Below are positions 1 through 11,122 of a stretch of DNA of 64,000 nucleotides, piece after piece. The stretch is from Hyaloscypha bicolor E (Eukaryota > Ascomycota > Leotiomycetes > Helotiales > Hyaloscyphaceae). The notes beneath the pieces are model-generated. The model was not told where the DNA came from, searched no databases, and saw only the letters and a program-made list of their open reading frames with translations. Location of the stretch: positions 310,001 through 374,000 of the forward strand of contig NW_020194643.1 of NCBI RefSeq assembly GCF_002865645.1, written 5' to 3'. Each line of letters starts with the position of its first letter. Positions within the stretch are counted from its first letter, which is position 1. The translations under genes and the position numbers were made by a program.

Positions 1-2089
1 CGGTCTGTTTCGATGAAATGCTCTCGGGGATGATGATGAGAGGGGCTTGAAGATCCAATTTAGCATTCAGAGTCTTATGTTCTTCCAAGGCAAACTCAAG
101 TCCAGCTCGGGTCTGCTGTCGCAAGCTTTCAATGGTGGTGCCGGCGCTCTCCATCAAGGCCCCAATGGACTCCATATGTCTCTCAGGAGGCTTGAAGAAG
201 TGAATAATGCCGACCAAGAAATGTGGATTCCAGATAATCTCGAGTGGTTTTAATTTCCCAGTAAGAGCAAGATCACTGGCACCATCTAACGGATTCTTCT
301 CGAATTGGAACTGGAAAAATGGATCGACAGGAGTTTCCTCATCCTCACCCTCATTCTCATCCATCTGGAGCTTAGCCACAGCCTCAGGTGCATCTTTGAC
401 ACGAACAATCTGGGGGAATAAGCTTTCGGGTGTCGTTCCATCGTTGACTCTCAAGCCACCAAGACTAACATCAGCCAGAAACGAATCCGGTCTCTCGAGG
501 AACTTGGCTCGGAAAGCGTCGAAGTACAGACTGAGAACCTCAACCACATTATCATGCGGATCACGTTTGAGCGTAAAGCTACCGGTATTGAGAGATGCAT
601 CGATTTGCATTTTGACAGTCTCTCTGGGCAAGTCGACGGCCTGAGCTAAAGCAGTTTTCTCATCCCAATCAATGGCATCGTAGAGTTCCTTACGCTGCTC
701 CTCAGTCATGGTGGTTTCAGGATCTTGCTCCACCTCTTGAGGTTTTGAGCCCCATGCCCAGGCAATCCAGCCCTGGTTCTTCTTGGCTGTGTCGGTTTTC
801 TTCACTCCGATATTTTCCTTCTTCAGTTGATTCCTGGCTAGCGACCTCCAGAAACGCATGTCTTCATAATTGAGCTTCCACTCAAGCTTGGTGAGCTCTT
901 CAACTTCTTCGGGGGTCATTTGAGCCTGAGGATCTTGCTTCTTCTTCTTTTTGAAAAGTTCAATATAACGAATTCTGTCATCCCTTCTCTCCTTGAAGAA
1001 GGCCCAAGACCATCTCCGATTTCGATCGTGAATCTTGCTTAAGATGGCATTGCTAGCAAATTGTAGCCATGCTCTCGGGTCCTCCTTTGGCGTGACTCCT
1101 TTAGGTTGCAACTTCTTGTATTCCTGGTGCCGAATGAAGTAATGGAACAAATCAACCATCATAAGCGCATCCCGATATTGATCATTGTCAAGCACAAGTC
1201 CAATCTCGTCAAATACTAGTCCAGCCTTGATATGTGGTCTATCAATCTTTCCAGATTTATCTAGCTCGATCTTGGCTTGCCCACTAACTGGCTTCAAGAT
1301 GAATTGATGGCTCGCAGTGTTTGGATCTTCTCCTCTCACGATCATCTCTTTGAATTTGACGAGCATCTCATCATGGGGTACGACCTCCGCCCCAGGCACC
1401 TCGGCCTCTCGTCCTGTCCCTAGTAGATGCGTATCTGTGTTCCAGTATACTGCCAATGCCCCCAAAGTAGCAAGCTTATGTGTGGGCCCAACAGTGTCTT
1501 GTATGTAGGTCGGTTTCCATTCTCCATCGGTACTGATGGCGCTGAATTCTTGAAGGGTTAATCCAAGGGCAAAAGGGTGCCCAGGAGCGGATATCGAATC
1601 TTCGTATCGTACGTGGATATTCTTGACCGTGATCTGAAGGTTGTCGACTATTTTCGTAACCAAACTTTCTGTAAAGCTTTGGCTCTTTTGCTGTTCCTCC
1701 TGGCTCATGCCTTCCTGATTGCGGTCCTTCAGCATCTCGGCACTGTCCAACTTCTCGATTTTGACGGCCTGCCTCCTCCGTTCTTCCTCCTCCTCATCCC
1801 ACTCTGCATCTTCCTTCGGCGCAGCCAACACGAAGACATCCTCAATATAAACCTGAACAGGCTGCCCCCGAAGATTCGACCAAGGTATCTTCAGTGTGAG
1901 CTGTCCCAAATGTCCTTCGACTACGTTGATAGGGAGCTTCAGCTGGTCCAGCGCCTCACGGCGCAGCTCAAGATCTCGAAGCTTGACATCGCCTGACCAA
2001 ATTCCGACATTCAGTTGTTTGGGGTCGAAATTCCTGATGTACATGCCCAGAAATCGATTGAGCAGCGAGGCCACGAGTCCTTCCAACAT
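1..2089 (-). CDS. VPS13: VPS13 N-terminal part (bridge-like lipid transfer protein), 3' part outside window
   Basis: The frame is open without interruption from an ATG at 2089 to the window edge, giving 696 residues with no intron. The start MLEGLVASLLNRFLGMYIRN followed by a segment ending in IWSGDVKLRDLELR is the signature of the chorein/VPS13 N-terminal domain (about residues 1-120). Downstream lie the conserved stretches KIVDNLQITVKNIHVRYED and TLGALAVYWNTD. VPS13 proteins exceed 3000 residues, so only about a fifth is visible. Known role of the family: a rod-like hydrophobic groove that moves phospholipids between membranes at contact sites (ER, mitochondria, endosome/vacuole, prospore membrane). 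The gene diverges from the DUF3429 gene across about 740 bp. The family call is very secure; the rest of the protein cannot be judged. Confidence 0.96.
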   Translation of the reverse strand, partial: MLEGLVASLLNRFLGMYIRNFDPKQLNVGIWSGDVKLRDLELRREALDQLKLPINVVEGHLGQLTLKIPWSNLRGQPVQVYIEDVFVLAAPKEDAEWDEEEEERRRQAVKIEKLDSAEMLKDRNQEGMSQEEQQKSQSFTESLVTKIVDNLQITVKNIHVRYEDSISAPGHPFALGLTLQEFSAISTDGEWKPTYIQDTVGPTHKLATLGALAVYWNTDTHLLGTGREAEVPGAEVVPHDEMLVKFKEMIVRGEDPNTASHQFILKPVSGQAKIELDKSGKIDRPHIKAGLVFDEIGLVLDNDQYRDALMMVDLFHYFIRHQEYKKLQPKGVTPKEDPRAWLQFASNAILSKIHDRNRRWSWAFFKERRDDRIRYIELFKKKKKQDPQAQMTPEEVEELTKLEWKLNYEDMRFWRSLARNQLKKENIGVKKTDTAKKNQGWIAWAWGSKPQEVEQDPETTMTEEQRKELYDAIDWDEKTALAQAVDLPRETVKMQIDASLNTGSFTLKRDPHDNVVEVLSLYFDAFRAKFLERPDSFLADVSLGGLRVNDGTTPESLFPQIVRVKDAPEAVAKLQMDENEGEDEETPVDPFFQFQFEKNPLDGASDLALTGKLKPLEIIWNPHFLVGIIHFFKPPERHMESIGALMESAGTTIESLRQQTRAGLEFALEEHKTLNAKLDLQAPLIIIPESISSKQT

Positions 2090-2830
2090 CTTGAATAGTA
2101 TGCGCCGTCACCCAGGCAGGAAAGCGCTCGTTCAACCGATTTTATGACGCGTCGTCATCGACATCTGCGAGTTTCTCGGGAAAAGGGTATGCGAATACAA
2201 TTCAGGTCATTATTCATGTGGCTCGTTTCGATTCGTGCCGTGCAAATTTTTTCGAGGGAATAGTAAGGAGTGTCGTTGCGTGGCGTGTCGTGGGAGCAGA
2301 TGTAAGAAAAGGGGTTGCCTTGAATCGCAAGTTCCCCGCAGACAAGCTTCTGTTGATTGTCCGCGCCAAGAATGATGCAAATGGGGCAGCTCGAGCAAGA
2401 CCAAAGCAACTGCGTAAGTAGGTGCAAGGAAGTCAAATTATGAAGGTCAGAATTAAAATCCACAATACTACTGTTTATGTAAATCCTTTTGCCTGCAAAT
2501 CTTTCGGCCCGCAAAAAGCCATCCTGCCATGGCAGCTTGTTCTCGCTTCGGTTGCTGTCGTGCACGACGTCATCCTTTTGAGCTGGGTTTTGGAATTTTG
2601 AAGCAAGGACTGAAAGCCCATCTTTTAGAACGGAGAAGCTCCCGAAGATATGCGCGAGCTTCTATTCTTTTCCCAATCTTTTGATTAACTTCACTTTCTC
2701 TCACAGAAGCACCCAAACCTGTCACTTCAATTCTTCCTAGAGCTTCACGGACAACAATTGACTTTCTTATCGAGGCGATCACCCAAATTGCGGGGAAAGC
2801 TGCCGCTGAAACAGCTATCCCACCATCGCA
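2090..2830. promoter_or_regulatory. Divergent intergenic region between VPS13 and DUF3429 gene
   Basis: This spacer separates two genes read away from each other, so it should hold both promoters. The ORFs in it show no recognisable family. I see no clear TATA box or repeat. Confidence 0.5.
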
Positions 2831-4022
2831 ATGCTTCGTTCCACAGCCACGCGATCACTACTCAAAAGCTTCACCAAAGCCCCTACCGCAAGATCAAGCT
2901 TCAGTGCAGCTTCCATCCAATTTCGCAATGCCAGTCCTCTCCGCCAAGTAAACAATAACCGTCCCCAAGTCCGCATTGCGATTCCTCGCCTAACAACTAC
3001 ATCATTGCTCTATGCGACCACGAAAGCAGGGCCACCCTTTGACAAAATCGACGAAAAAGCAGAACAAAAACTGGCAAAAAAGCCTCTTGAAGCACATCCC
3101 GATGAAGTGTCAGGTGGATCTAGCGTTCGACATGTATTCGAGAAGGGCCAAGGGGAGGGAGTCAAAGGTGACGAGATGACTGGAGCAATAAAGGCGGATC
3201 TAAGAACAATCAGAGAGACATTCTCTCTAGCGGACGTTCCCAAAGAATCATTGTACATTGGAGCCGCCGGCATCCTCCCCTACGCGGCTACTTCGCTGTC
3301 AACAGTGTTCCTGGCCTATGATATCAATCATGCTCATGATACTGGACGGGGAATATTGTTCTCTCCAGAGACGGCACACCAACTTCTTGACCTAATAACT
3401 CCCATTCAAATTGGATATGGCGCAGTTGTAAGTTCCCAAACCCTTGAGATTTTGCGTCTGTGTTTGCTGAAGCACAGGGCAGATTATTTCTTTCCTTGGA
3501 GCTATCCATTGGGGTCTCGAATATGCCGGATATGGAGGATACCACAGCTATCGTCGATACATATATGGAGTCATCGCTCCTGCAGTTGCATGGCCTACTA
3601 TCTTCATGCCTGTAGAATATGCCTTGATCACTCAATTTTTGGCTTTCAACTTCCTCTACTTCGCGGACGCTCGTGCTACAGTTCGTGGATGGTTTCCGGA
3701 ATGGTACTCTGTGTACCGTTTCGTCCTCACCTTTTTCGTCGGTGCCTCGATCGTTATCAGCTTGATTGGACGAGGCCAGATTGTTAAAGCTGACCACACC
3801 CTCAGAAACCCTGTTGACTACGTCAAGAAGGATCGAGATAGCCAGTGGGAAGCCTTTGAGCGTGAGGAAAAGGAGCGTCGAGCTCAGATGGTGAAGGAAG
3901 ACGAAGACGGAGAGAAAAGTGAGGATGACTCGGAGGAGAGCAAAGATGACGGAGATGACCAAAAGGACGACAAAAAAGAGGACAAGGAAGCCGAAAAGAA
4001 GGATAAGAAAGAGAAGAAGTGA
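2831..4022 (+). CDS. DUF3429 / TMEM69-like mitochondrial inner-membrane protein
   Basis: Two exons, 2831-3427 and 3483-4022, joined across a 55-bp intron (GTAAGT..CAG, phase 0), give 378 residues. The N-terminus (MLRSTATRSLLKSFTKAPTA) is rich in Arg, Ser and Thr without acids, as in a mitochondrial presequence. Residues about 140-305 hold several hydrophobic segments, with SLYIGAAGILPYAATSL and, after the intron, FLGAIHWGLEYAGYGGYHSY. This arrangement matches the DUF3429/TMEM69 family. The last 60 residues are an extreme Lys/Asp/Glu-rich tail. The biochemical role of the family is not established. The splice is well supported because the membrane domain is continuous only after removing the intron. 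Confidence 0.85.
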
Positions 4023-4703
4023 AGTCCTTCGACGAATGTTCCAGGCGGTTGTACAAGTAGAAGGGTTCCACTTTGAGTGTCAAATTTTCTGATTTATCGT
4101 CCTCTTTTGTCGACATCCATATCTGCGGCTAGGGTTTGATTCGAGTCGTCATTGATCATTTCGTGGCCACATTTCGTTGTGCCAAGGATTCGTGGACATT
4201 GTAATAGGGGAGCTGGTTGCAGAGAAATTTTAGTGGTTAGCGCAACAAGATAGCCTCCTGCCTAATCCAACCATCATCCACAGACTCTCATCCTCCATGA
4301 AGCACAGTATTCCCGGGCAGACCAGGAACCGGCGACTCGACAAGTGTCGCAAAATGTATGGATAATGGAGAAATGTCGAGCTCTCACCAGCGCGAAGGAT
4401 GCTGGCAGGAGACCTGACCCCGCCCCACATTTCACAACCCCCGGAAAACCGCTTCCAGCTCTCCTTGGCCCCCCCGTTTCAAGTTTTCACAACCATCCAT
4501 CTGTCAACCCACGCCGCAAACCGTGTCCGGGTCGGCAGTGATAAGACGGATGCTACCTTCAAGGTGGGTGAAAGAACGACACGCCGCACTGTTGGGAAAA
4601 TGATAAGTTTCTCTACTTTCTTGTTGTCAGCAGCGTTTCCTCGTTCTTCTCAATTTATCATGTGTTCCTTCATAGCTACAGCTCCTGGTATTCTGGTTTC
4701 ACG
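4023..4703. other. Intergenic, no gene recognised
   Basis: Short ORFs in all frames without family resemblance. A C-rich stretch around 4420-4530 could be leader sequence of the former methyltransferase gene downstream. Confidence 0.4.
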
Positions 4704-5926
4704 ATGCCCTCACCGGTAGTAGAGCCTATGCTTGCACCCGCCTCTCCACCAGCAAGAGTATCACTCCTTCCGCAGAACTCCCAGAGCACGATCCAGTGGC
4801 CGCCGAAGTAGTTGTCACACAAGCAACTACAACCATTGAAGCAGATGAAGACTCGGATGATGGATAACAGACCGATTCTCACAGTGTCCTTGACGAATCG
4901 GTCACCTCCTCGGTTCGCCACTTCAACTTCGAATACAGCAGACGGTATCACAGATACAAAGAGGGATACTATGTTTTCCCAAACGATGAGTCGGAACAAG
5001 ATAGAGAGGATATGAAGTATGTGAAGATTATGAATCTTTGTGGTGGGAAACTACATTTTACGCCTATTAGGCTACATTTTCGAAATATTATCGATCTTGG
5101 GACGGGGACGGGGGTTTGGTGTAAGGATATGGGTGACGAATACCCTTCAGCACAAAGTCTGGGCATAGATCTCACTGTTCGGGTCCCCCAAACGTCAAAT
5201 TCATGGTGGATCATGTGGAACTTGACCAGGTATTTGGATAATTCCTTCCTATTTCTGAAATACTCATGACTTTCTCCTGGAGTTGTCCCACTTCTGCCAC
5301 CACAGTTTGCATTGAGCAATTGCCAACTACCCCCGCTACGTCGGGCTTGGACCAGGGAATTTCTATGATTTTGTTCACGGCTGCCACATAACTCCAGCTT
5401 TGAAGAACTTCCCTCTGTTGATTGAGAGAGCTTTCAAGCATATAAAACCAGGGGGGTGGATAGAATTTCAAGAAATGCATTACTGGCCACACTGCGACGA
5501 TGATACAATGACGCCCTCCTACCTCTTCCTAAACTACCAAGAAGTTGTCATCGAAGGCCTCGATGCTCTAGGTATACATTTAACGCCGCTCGCGCAGAAG
5601 CCGTCAATCTCGAGAAATACGTCTTCACAAATGTCCGGCACGAAATTTTGAAAGTCCCTTTAGGTAAATATCCCAAGTACAGGACGCTAAAGTTAATCGG
5701 GTTGTATTTAAGGATGTCCGTTTTACTGGGCCTAGATGGGATGAGTTTTAGGCCGCTTTGCAGAGGTTTGGGTTGGAGTAAAGAGCAGGTAAAGGTGTAC
5801 TTGGTAGATATTAGGAAATCCATCATGGACTCCTCGGTCCAGATTATTTCCCATACCATATCACCCATGGGCAAAAGCCGTTGGAAAGTCAGGAAGGATG
5901 AAAACTCTGCAAGAGAGTATCCATAA
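4704..5926 (+). pseudogene. Decayed LaeA-like SAM-dependent methyltransferase
   Basis: Pieces of a fungal LaeA-like methyltransferase (Methyltransf_23 type) appear in order but in different frames. The proline-rich start at 4704 ends at a stop. The acidic linker and the conserved YHRYKEGYYVFPNDESEQDR follow near 4930-5010. The SAM-binding motif IIDLGTGTGVW lies near 5085-5120. A frame change follows at about 5188, where PPNVKFMVDHVELDQ continues in another frame, and then comes a probable intron. YDFVHGCHITPALKNF and IKPGGWIEFQEMHYW lie near 5360-5490, and a further frame change near 5580 restores the C-terminal part. At least three frame breaks mean no full-length product. Intact members act in secondary-metabolite regulation or unknown methyl transfer; the substrate here is unknown. 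Confidence 0.82.
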
Positions 5927-7428
5927 AACTGGGTTAGATATGACTTAGGGGTCGGCGTTCGAAGAAGTAAGTGGACCTTTACGCCCTCAAAAAGGGAACA
6001 TAGGTTTACCTTGGGCACAAAGAGTCTAGACTCTACTCTACTAAGCTTCAGCCCTATTGTAAGCACTTTAATAATCAGTAGCAAATGCAACCTGACAGAA
6101 AAGCGGCCGTCAATTCCCAACATCCTCTGCAGTGTTGGCCAAAAGTCTAGTCTGTTCCAATGTCCCAAAAAGTTTGAAATTATTCAAAGCCAGACTATTC
6201 AGGGGCATTTAGAACATCGAGAGCCAAATTTGTTCTCTCTGCCCCTCTTCGATCATAATAAAAGATGAAAAGATGCTCTACTAAATCAGCCTTCACTCTC
6301 AACCCCTCCATCATCCGATCTCGCAACATCAACCCCTCTGGCGCCAAGTCACTACCAGGATAATCCCAATCACAAATAAATTCCCGACCAGCACATCACC
6401 ACCAACCGTAATCCACTAGCGCCCACCCATCAGGTAAAGAAGTGATTCCAAAGATCTCGAACATGCGTTCCTGCTGACACATCTCGCCTGACACTCACAC
6501 TCCCCTTGCCCTATTCCGTTCCCCTCCTCAAACCCATTCGTAAATATTTTCTTACCTCTTTGGCTGGCCGTAGGGCAAGAAGAACAGAAAAGCATGTGGG
6601 AATGACTCATGATCAAGACGAGGATGGGATCGATGCCATCACCGCATGAGTTCACGTTCTTCTGGCATTGGTTCGTCTTGCGCTCCCCTCCCCACCACAC
6701 CACTCATCTCCCCCAGACTGAAATCAAAACCTGCAGATACACACAACATCTGCAAAGATATGCGCAAGTGCCGGACGGGCATCCGGCACACGTCGGTAGA
6801 TTTGAGAAGCCCTTTCCTCCTAGCCTACCTTGCGCACAACGACATCCCATCTCCTCCCATCCCATTCTAGCGTTTTGGCAAATGGGCATCCTCCCCTGGT
6901 CCCGTTTTTCCTGGCTGCGGGTTGCTGGATGGGGGCAGAGATGCGTGGTCATCGTACAATACGGTAGTGACATGACATCGCATGTGCACAGTAAGTGACG
7001 GAGGCTGGGGTCAGCACGCAAATCTTGCCCATTCACAGACGCGGCATCGGCATCCTCGGGCGTCCCCAGACACGCACCACACACTGGTTTTTTCCCCCTC
7101 AGCTGTCAACATTAGTTTCGAACATCACATCACATCACATCATATCCCAGCCCTTTCTTAGGGAGATATATATTGTGTGGGTTCCCCGGAATCTGGTGCT
7201 TCTTTCCTGCCTTTTTCTTTTTCCCTACTAAGAAGTCTTCTCTGAACCTCGATCTCAACTCTCTACTCATCGAGCAAATCTCAAGTGTTGTTTTCGCGAG
7301 CTTAAGAAGATTTCGATATTTTTGGACGAAACGAAAGAGAGTCGAAGTACCAAAGTACCCACGAACAATCAGATCATCACGTGTCAAAAATTCGAGATAT
7401 CAAGGATATCGAACTACCAGCCTACATA
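5927..7428. other. Intergenic, upstream region of the gene at 7429
   Basis: No recognisable coding sequence. The last 250 bp are pyrimidine-rich with several TTTCTTTTTC tracts, as in many fungal promoters and leaders, and include a short CACAT repeat. Confidence 0.4.
7121..7143. repeat. CACAT microsatellite
   Basis: Four to five near-perfect copies of CACAT in tandem, about 290 bp before the predicted start codon at 7429. Confidence 0.8.
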
Positions 7429-7927
7429 ATGCCAGGACTCCTCTCAAGAAGATTTTCTCGTCCGCGATCACACCGTTCATCACCTTCTTCCAGCCCACCG
7501 CCAACAATCTACCATCGACGCTCGCTCTCCCGCAATAACTCTTCATGCACACCCCCACCACCAACTCTCACGCTCACCAGTCTCAGGCTCCCAGAAACAT
7601 TCTTCGCTACGAGGAGGAGAGAGAGTGCTGGCTTGGAGATGAAAGATGAGGAAAGTGATGCTGAGTGCTGGAGCAGGATGCTGATGTTGCAGAGGGAGTA
7701 TCATTGTTATAACAGTGCGAGGTTGGAGGCTGCGGTTGAGGCTTTGGAGAATGGGGTCGGGATTGAAGAAGTGCCTATTCGTGAGTTGTTACTTGTTCAT
7801 TTCAGTGTGATGTTTTAGGAACAGGGGTGCTGATTTTTGGGCAGCTTCGAGGCTTTGTTTGGATCTGTTGAATGAGGAATTGGAGCAGAGGTTAGAGGCG
7901 AATGAGCAGAGCAAATTGCATCACTAG
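7429..7927 (+). CDS. Small hypothetical protein, 144 residues, one intron
   Basis: Exons 7429-7780 and 7845-7927 (intron 64 bp, GTGAGT..CAG, phase 1) give 144 residues. The N-terminal half is basic and rich in Arg, Ser and Pro (MPGLLSRRFSRPRSHRSS). The C-terminal half is predicted helical and acidic (CWSRMLMLQREYHCYNSARL, then LCLDLLNEELEQRLEANEQ). I recognise no domain. The first ATG after a pyrimidine-rich leader was chosen. Reading through the intron instead gives a short tail ending at 7818, so the splice is probable but not certain. Confidence 0.5.
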
Positions 7928-10856
7928 GGTCTGGATTTGGATTCCTCAGGAGAGCGAGGCGTGCATGGAGTTGGGAGAAATCAAGATAGGTCTAGATGGC
8001 CCAATTCCCCGGACGGAAAGGATGGAACGACTCATCCAACGATTTGACGAATTGAGTTTTGCGAGTCCGAATATGCCGGGCTGTGAAAGGTATCGAAGGG
8101 TAGCATGGCTCTATCAGAGTTGCGGGGAAGGTTAGCCTTCCTCCCGCTTTAGCATTGGCGTTTGGTCTAAGGACCTATGGCGTTGGAACGATGGGTTCCG
8201 TTTGGCTTTTCGATGTTAGCTCCAATTTGAATTAATTAGCATTCCTGTAATCATCAAGTCCCAAAATGTCACTGGATGTATTGTCCGTGCCACGTCAGAG
8301 GCTCGCTCATAAGGGCGCCGGAGGATCCGCGATTGATTTGGTGAGGTTACTTGCGGTAAGCGGTGAACAAGACACAACATGCAAGATTGAAACGTGGGTT
8401 GTCCTTTGCATTAGTTGCTTGATCTCTTCCCGGACTCCTAGGATCGAAGGTAAGAGACAAGAGGAAAAGGGGGGAGGAGCCAAGTGGGGGGCAATCACGT
8501 GCTCGGTTAGGAACTGCCTGCCGTGGAAAGAAAAAGCGGCACCAAATCCTCAATGTCCCAAGTCAACTTGAATTACTGGTATTTCAGATGCTTCCTCTCT
8601 AAAAGTTCCTTCGAGTAGTGTACATCCAAAGTCTGCTTCCTCCTCTTGCCCATGAAGCTCTGGAATATTTCAAAATTGTCTCTTTTCAACGTCCACGGTT
8701 GAATGAGGACATTGATAATCAGTGCCGCTTTTTCCGCAAGACGAGCTTGCCTTACTTGACATCTTCTTCGACCTCATCCGGACTCGCTGTTGCTCTCGTG
8801 CTCTCAGCCTCGAACAGCACGTCACAAAACATCATTAGGATGACACGACGGAATACGATAGAAAAAGGGTCACAACATCATAACAATGACGCCAAGTGCA
8901 GGCATCGTTTCAAGAAAGCTCAATACGAGTCCTCTTTGAGGAAAGTTCACGACAACTTCGCCAGCGAGAACGGATGACTGCAGCATCTGAACAGGAGCCG
9001 ATTCTCAGCCGAGTACACAACCTGCCAACCTGTCAAATTGAAGGGACTCCAGCAGCACACAGGCCAGCTTCTGTCCAAGTTCCCAGTTTTTAGCCTTCAA
9101 CTCAGCCTAGACATCTCTTGGCATGCAAACACCCGTTGGGTAAACCATGCGCCAGATCAAAAGCTTAAGAGCAGATCCTTGCTGGCTCTGGATGTCATCC
9201 GATGACTTACAACTACCGTGGATCGCGGATTCGCGGGACCTCATTCGACTTGCAAGCCGAGGTCATCTGAGACGTCCGTTGGAAAGAAGCTTCACGAGGC
9301 CATCGGCTCGTGCCCTCGACGTGGGAGAGCACTCTCTTATCTCTCTTCGAAGCCTGCACCCCCTCGGATGATTCCGGCACAGCCTCAAGTGGCGCTCAGT
9401 ATTTGGGAGTCCCCACGCCCACGGAGAGGTACCCGACATATGTACAACTCTGCCACAGGCACAAAGTGTTGGCCAAGTGTGCCACAAGCGGCTTCATGAC
9501 CCGAACCGTCGTCTGTGATCCGTGATGGCGGTGAGACAATTTCATTGTTAGCTTCCCGTGCCCCACCCGAGTCTCTGGCTGCGTCTTTTTTTCTCTGCAG
9601 AGCTGAAAGCCCAACAAGCCGGCGAGTGGGAGTTCTTTTCTAAACCAGTCACTGCAATCAACAAGGTCCACCGGTTTGACCTATAGTGCTCGCTCACCAG
9701 GCAATATTCGCTCGGTGGGGGAGATCGAAGGCGGTGGAGCCAACATCTTAGAGGCCCCAGACATCTACAGCAAAGCTTATCTTGAATTTCGGGACACAAC
9801 TCAAGCTGCAGCCAAATGTGCCTTGATCGCCCAACTATTTACCCACCTGCAAAATTTTGCTGCCGAAAATTTATTTTGGAGCCTGGTTTCACCATCCCGT
9901 GCCGTACCACGAGAAGCTATTATTGAGCGACGTGGGAAAATTGAGCAACCCCCTTTGATCAGTGGTGTTCGTTACACAGGAACAGCCAACACGGACGGCA
10001 TCCACGATGATCAAACAAGAGACGGCATCTCTCCACCATGTTGACAGCCGCATGAACGCCTCGTGGCAGGAATTTCGTTTCTGCCAATGATTTCGATTGA
10101 GGGAAGCCGCAGGAAGCCTGAAGTTGATCCGTGTTCACTGCTCTGGGAACGGGCCAGACGCAATCCCATATTGGTACACCAGCCCAGACACGCGCAGAAT
10201 ATTCAGGACCAATCCAAGCCATCCAGGTCATCACCATTCTTCGCCAGCTGCTCCCCCAGCTCCGAAGGCCACGCGAGCATCCAGCCAGCAGAACGCCCCA
10301 AAGCAGAACGGGCGTGCTGGGCGTGCTGGAGAGCCGGTTTTTTGAAGCCTGCGCTCGCTCATTCGACATTCGACAGCGTTGGCGGGTCTCACTCAATCAA
10401 AGTTCTCCTGTCAGCATTCAGCGATAACCATCCCACGGGCGCGACCAGGTTGGCATGCAGGGGTGGGTGATAGGACAGCGCACGCCCTTTCTCGTGCTTT
10501 TTCAAACGACCCAAAGGACATCCATCTGGCAGACTCATCAGAGTCACAGGCCTGCCTGCACGCCCCTCTTCCCCCTCCACCTTCCCCCCCCCTCCTCCTC
10601 GCTATTTTTGCCCCAGAAATCCCGCGACAGCGCCGGGCGCGATCGAATTAATCTCATCCATGCGGAGAGAGGCAGAGGCAGAGGCCGCTCTGCAATTCGC
10701 CTGGACTTGCTTTTGCGAGTTCCCAAAACCGAGCCCGGGTGCAGTTCTTCATGCGCTGTTGCAGCCTGCTGCAGACCTTCTGCCTTCGACCATTTGCAAG
10801 GACGCCGTGCGGCCGTGGTAGGTAGCTCGGAGCTGGCGGCCCTATTTCATCTTTCA

Positions 10857-10930
10857 CCCACCATCCACCATCCACCATCCACTACCCACCATCCACCCCA
10901 TCCACCCCATCCACCCTCCATCCATCCCAC
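10857..10930. repeat. Degenerate CCATCCAC tandem repeat
   Basis: About 70 bp built from CCATCCAC-type units with small variations, some 200 bp before the start codon at 11123. Confidence 0.85.
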
Positions 10931-10992
10931 GCCATCGCAGCGCAGCGCCTCACAACACACCCGGAACCCAGCGAAACACCCCTCGCCCCTCG

Positions 10993-11014
10993 CCCCCCCC
11001 CCCCCCCCCCCCCC
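10993..11014. repeat. Poly-C tract, 22 bp
   Basis: An uninterrupted run of 22 C on the plus strand, about 110 bp upstream of the pseudokinase start codon. Its length in the assembly may be inexact because homopolymers are error-prone. Confidence 0.9.
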
Positions 11015-11122
11015 TTCTGGAACCCCTCGAGCCTAGTCCGCTTATCTTTCGCCTCCCACCCACCAATCATAAAACTCCATCGTCCCCAATTTAGGAAAAC
11101 TGGGGAGTGGAGATCTTCGATC

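Larger units (their letters stand above)
7928..11122. other. 3.2-kb intergenic region before the pseudokinase gene
   Basis: No family-like coding sequence was found on either strand. Short ORFs of 60-190 codons look like low-complexity by-products. The distal kilobase, 10450-11100, is strongly C/T-biased and carries simple repeats, consistent with a long promoter plus leader. Part of the region may simply be gene-free. Confidence 0.4.

Noticed and set aside
7902..8135. 77-codon plus-strand ORF after the 7429 gene
   Set aside because: It overlaps the end of the spliced 7429 gene in another frame and shows no conserved pattern; probably 3' UTR.
10455..11036. 193-codon plus-strand ORF in the C-rich region
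   Set aside because: The translation is low-complexity Pro/His/Ser from simple repeats and does not resemble a protein; it reflects C/T bias without stops.
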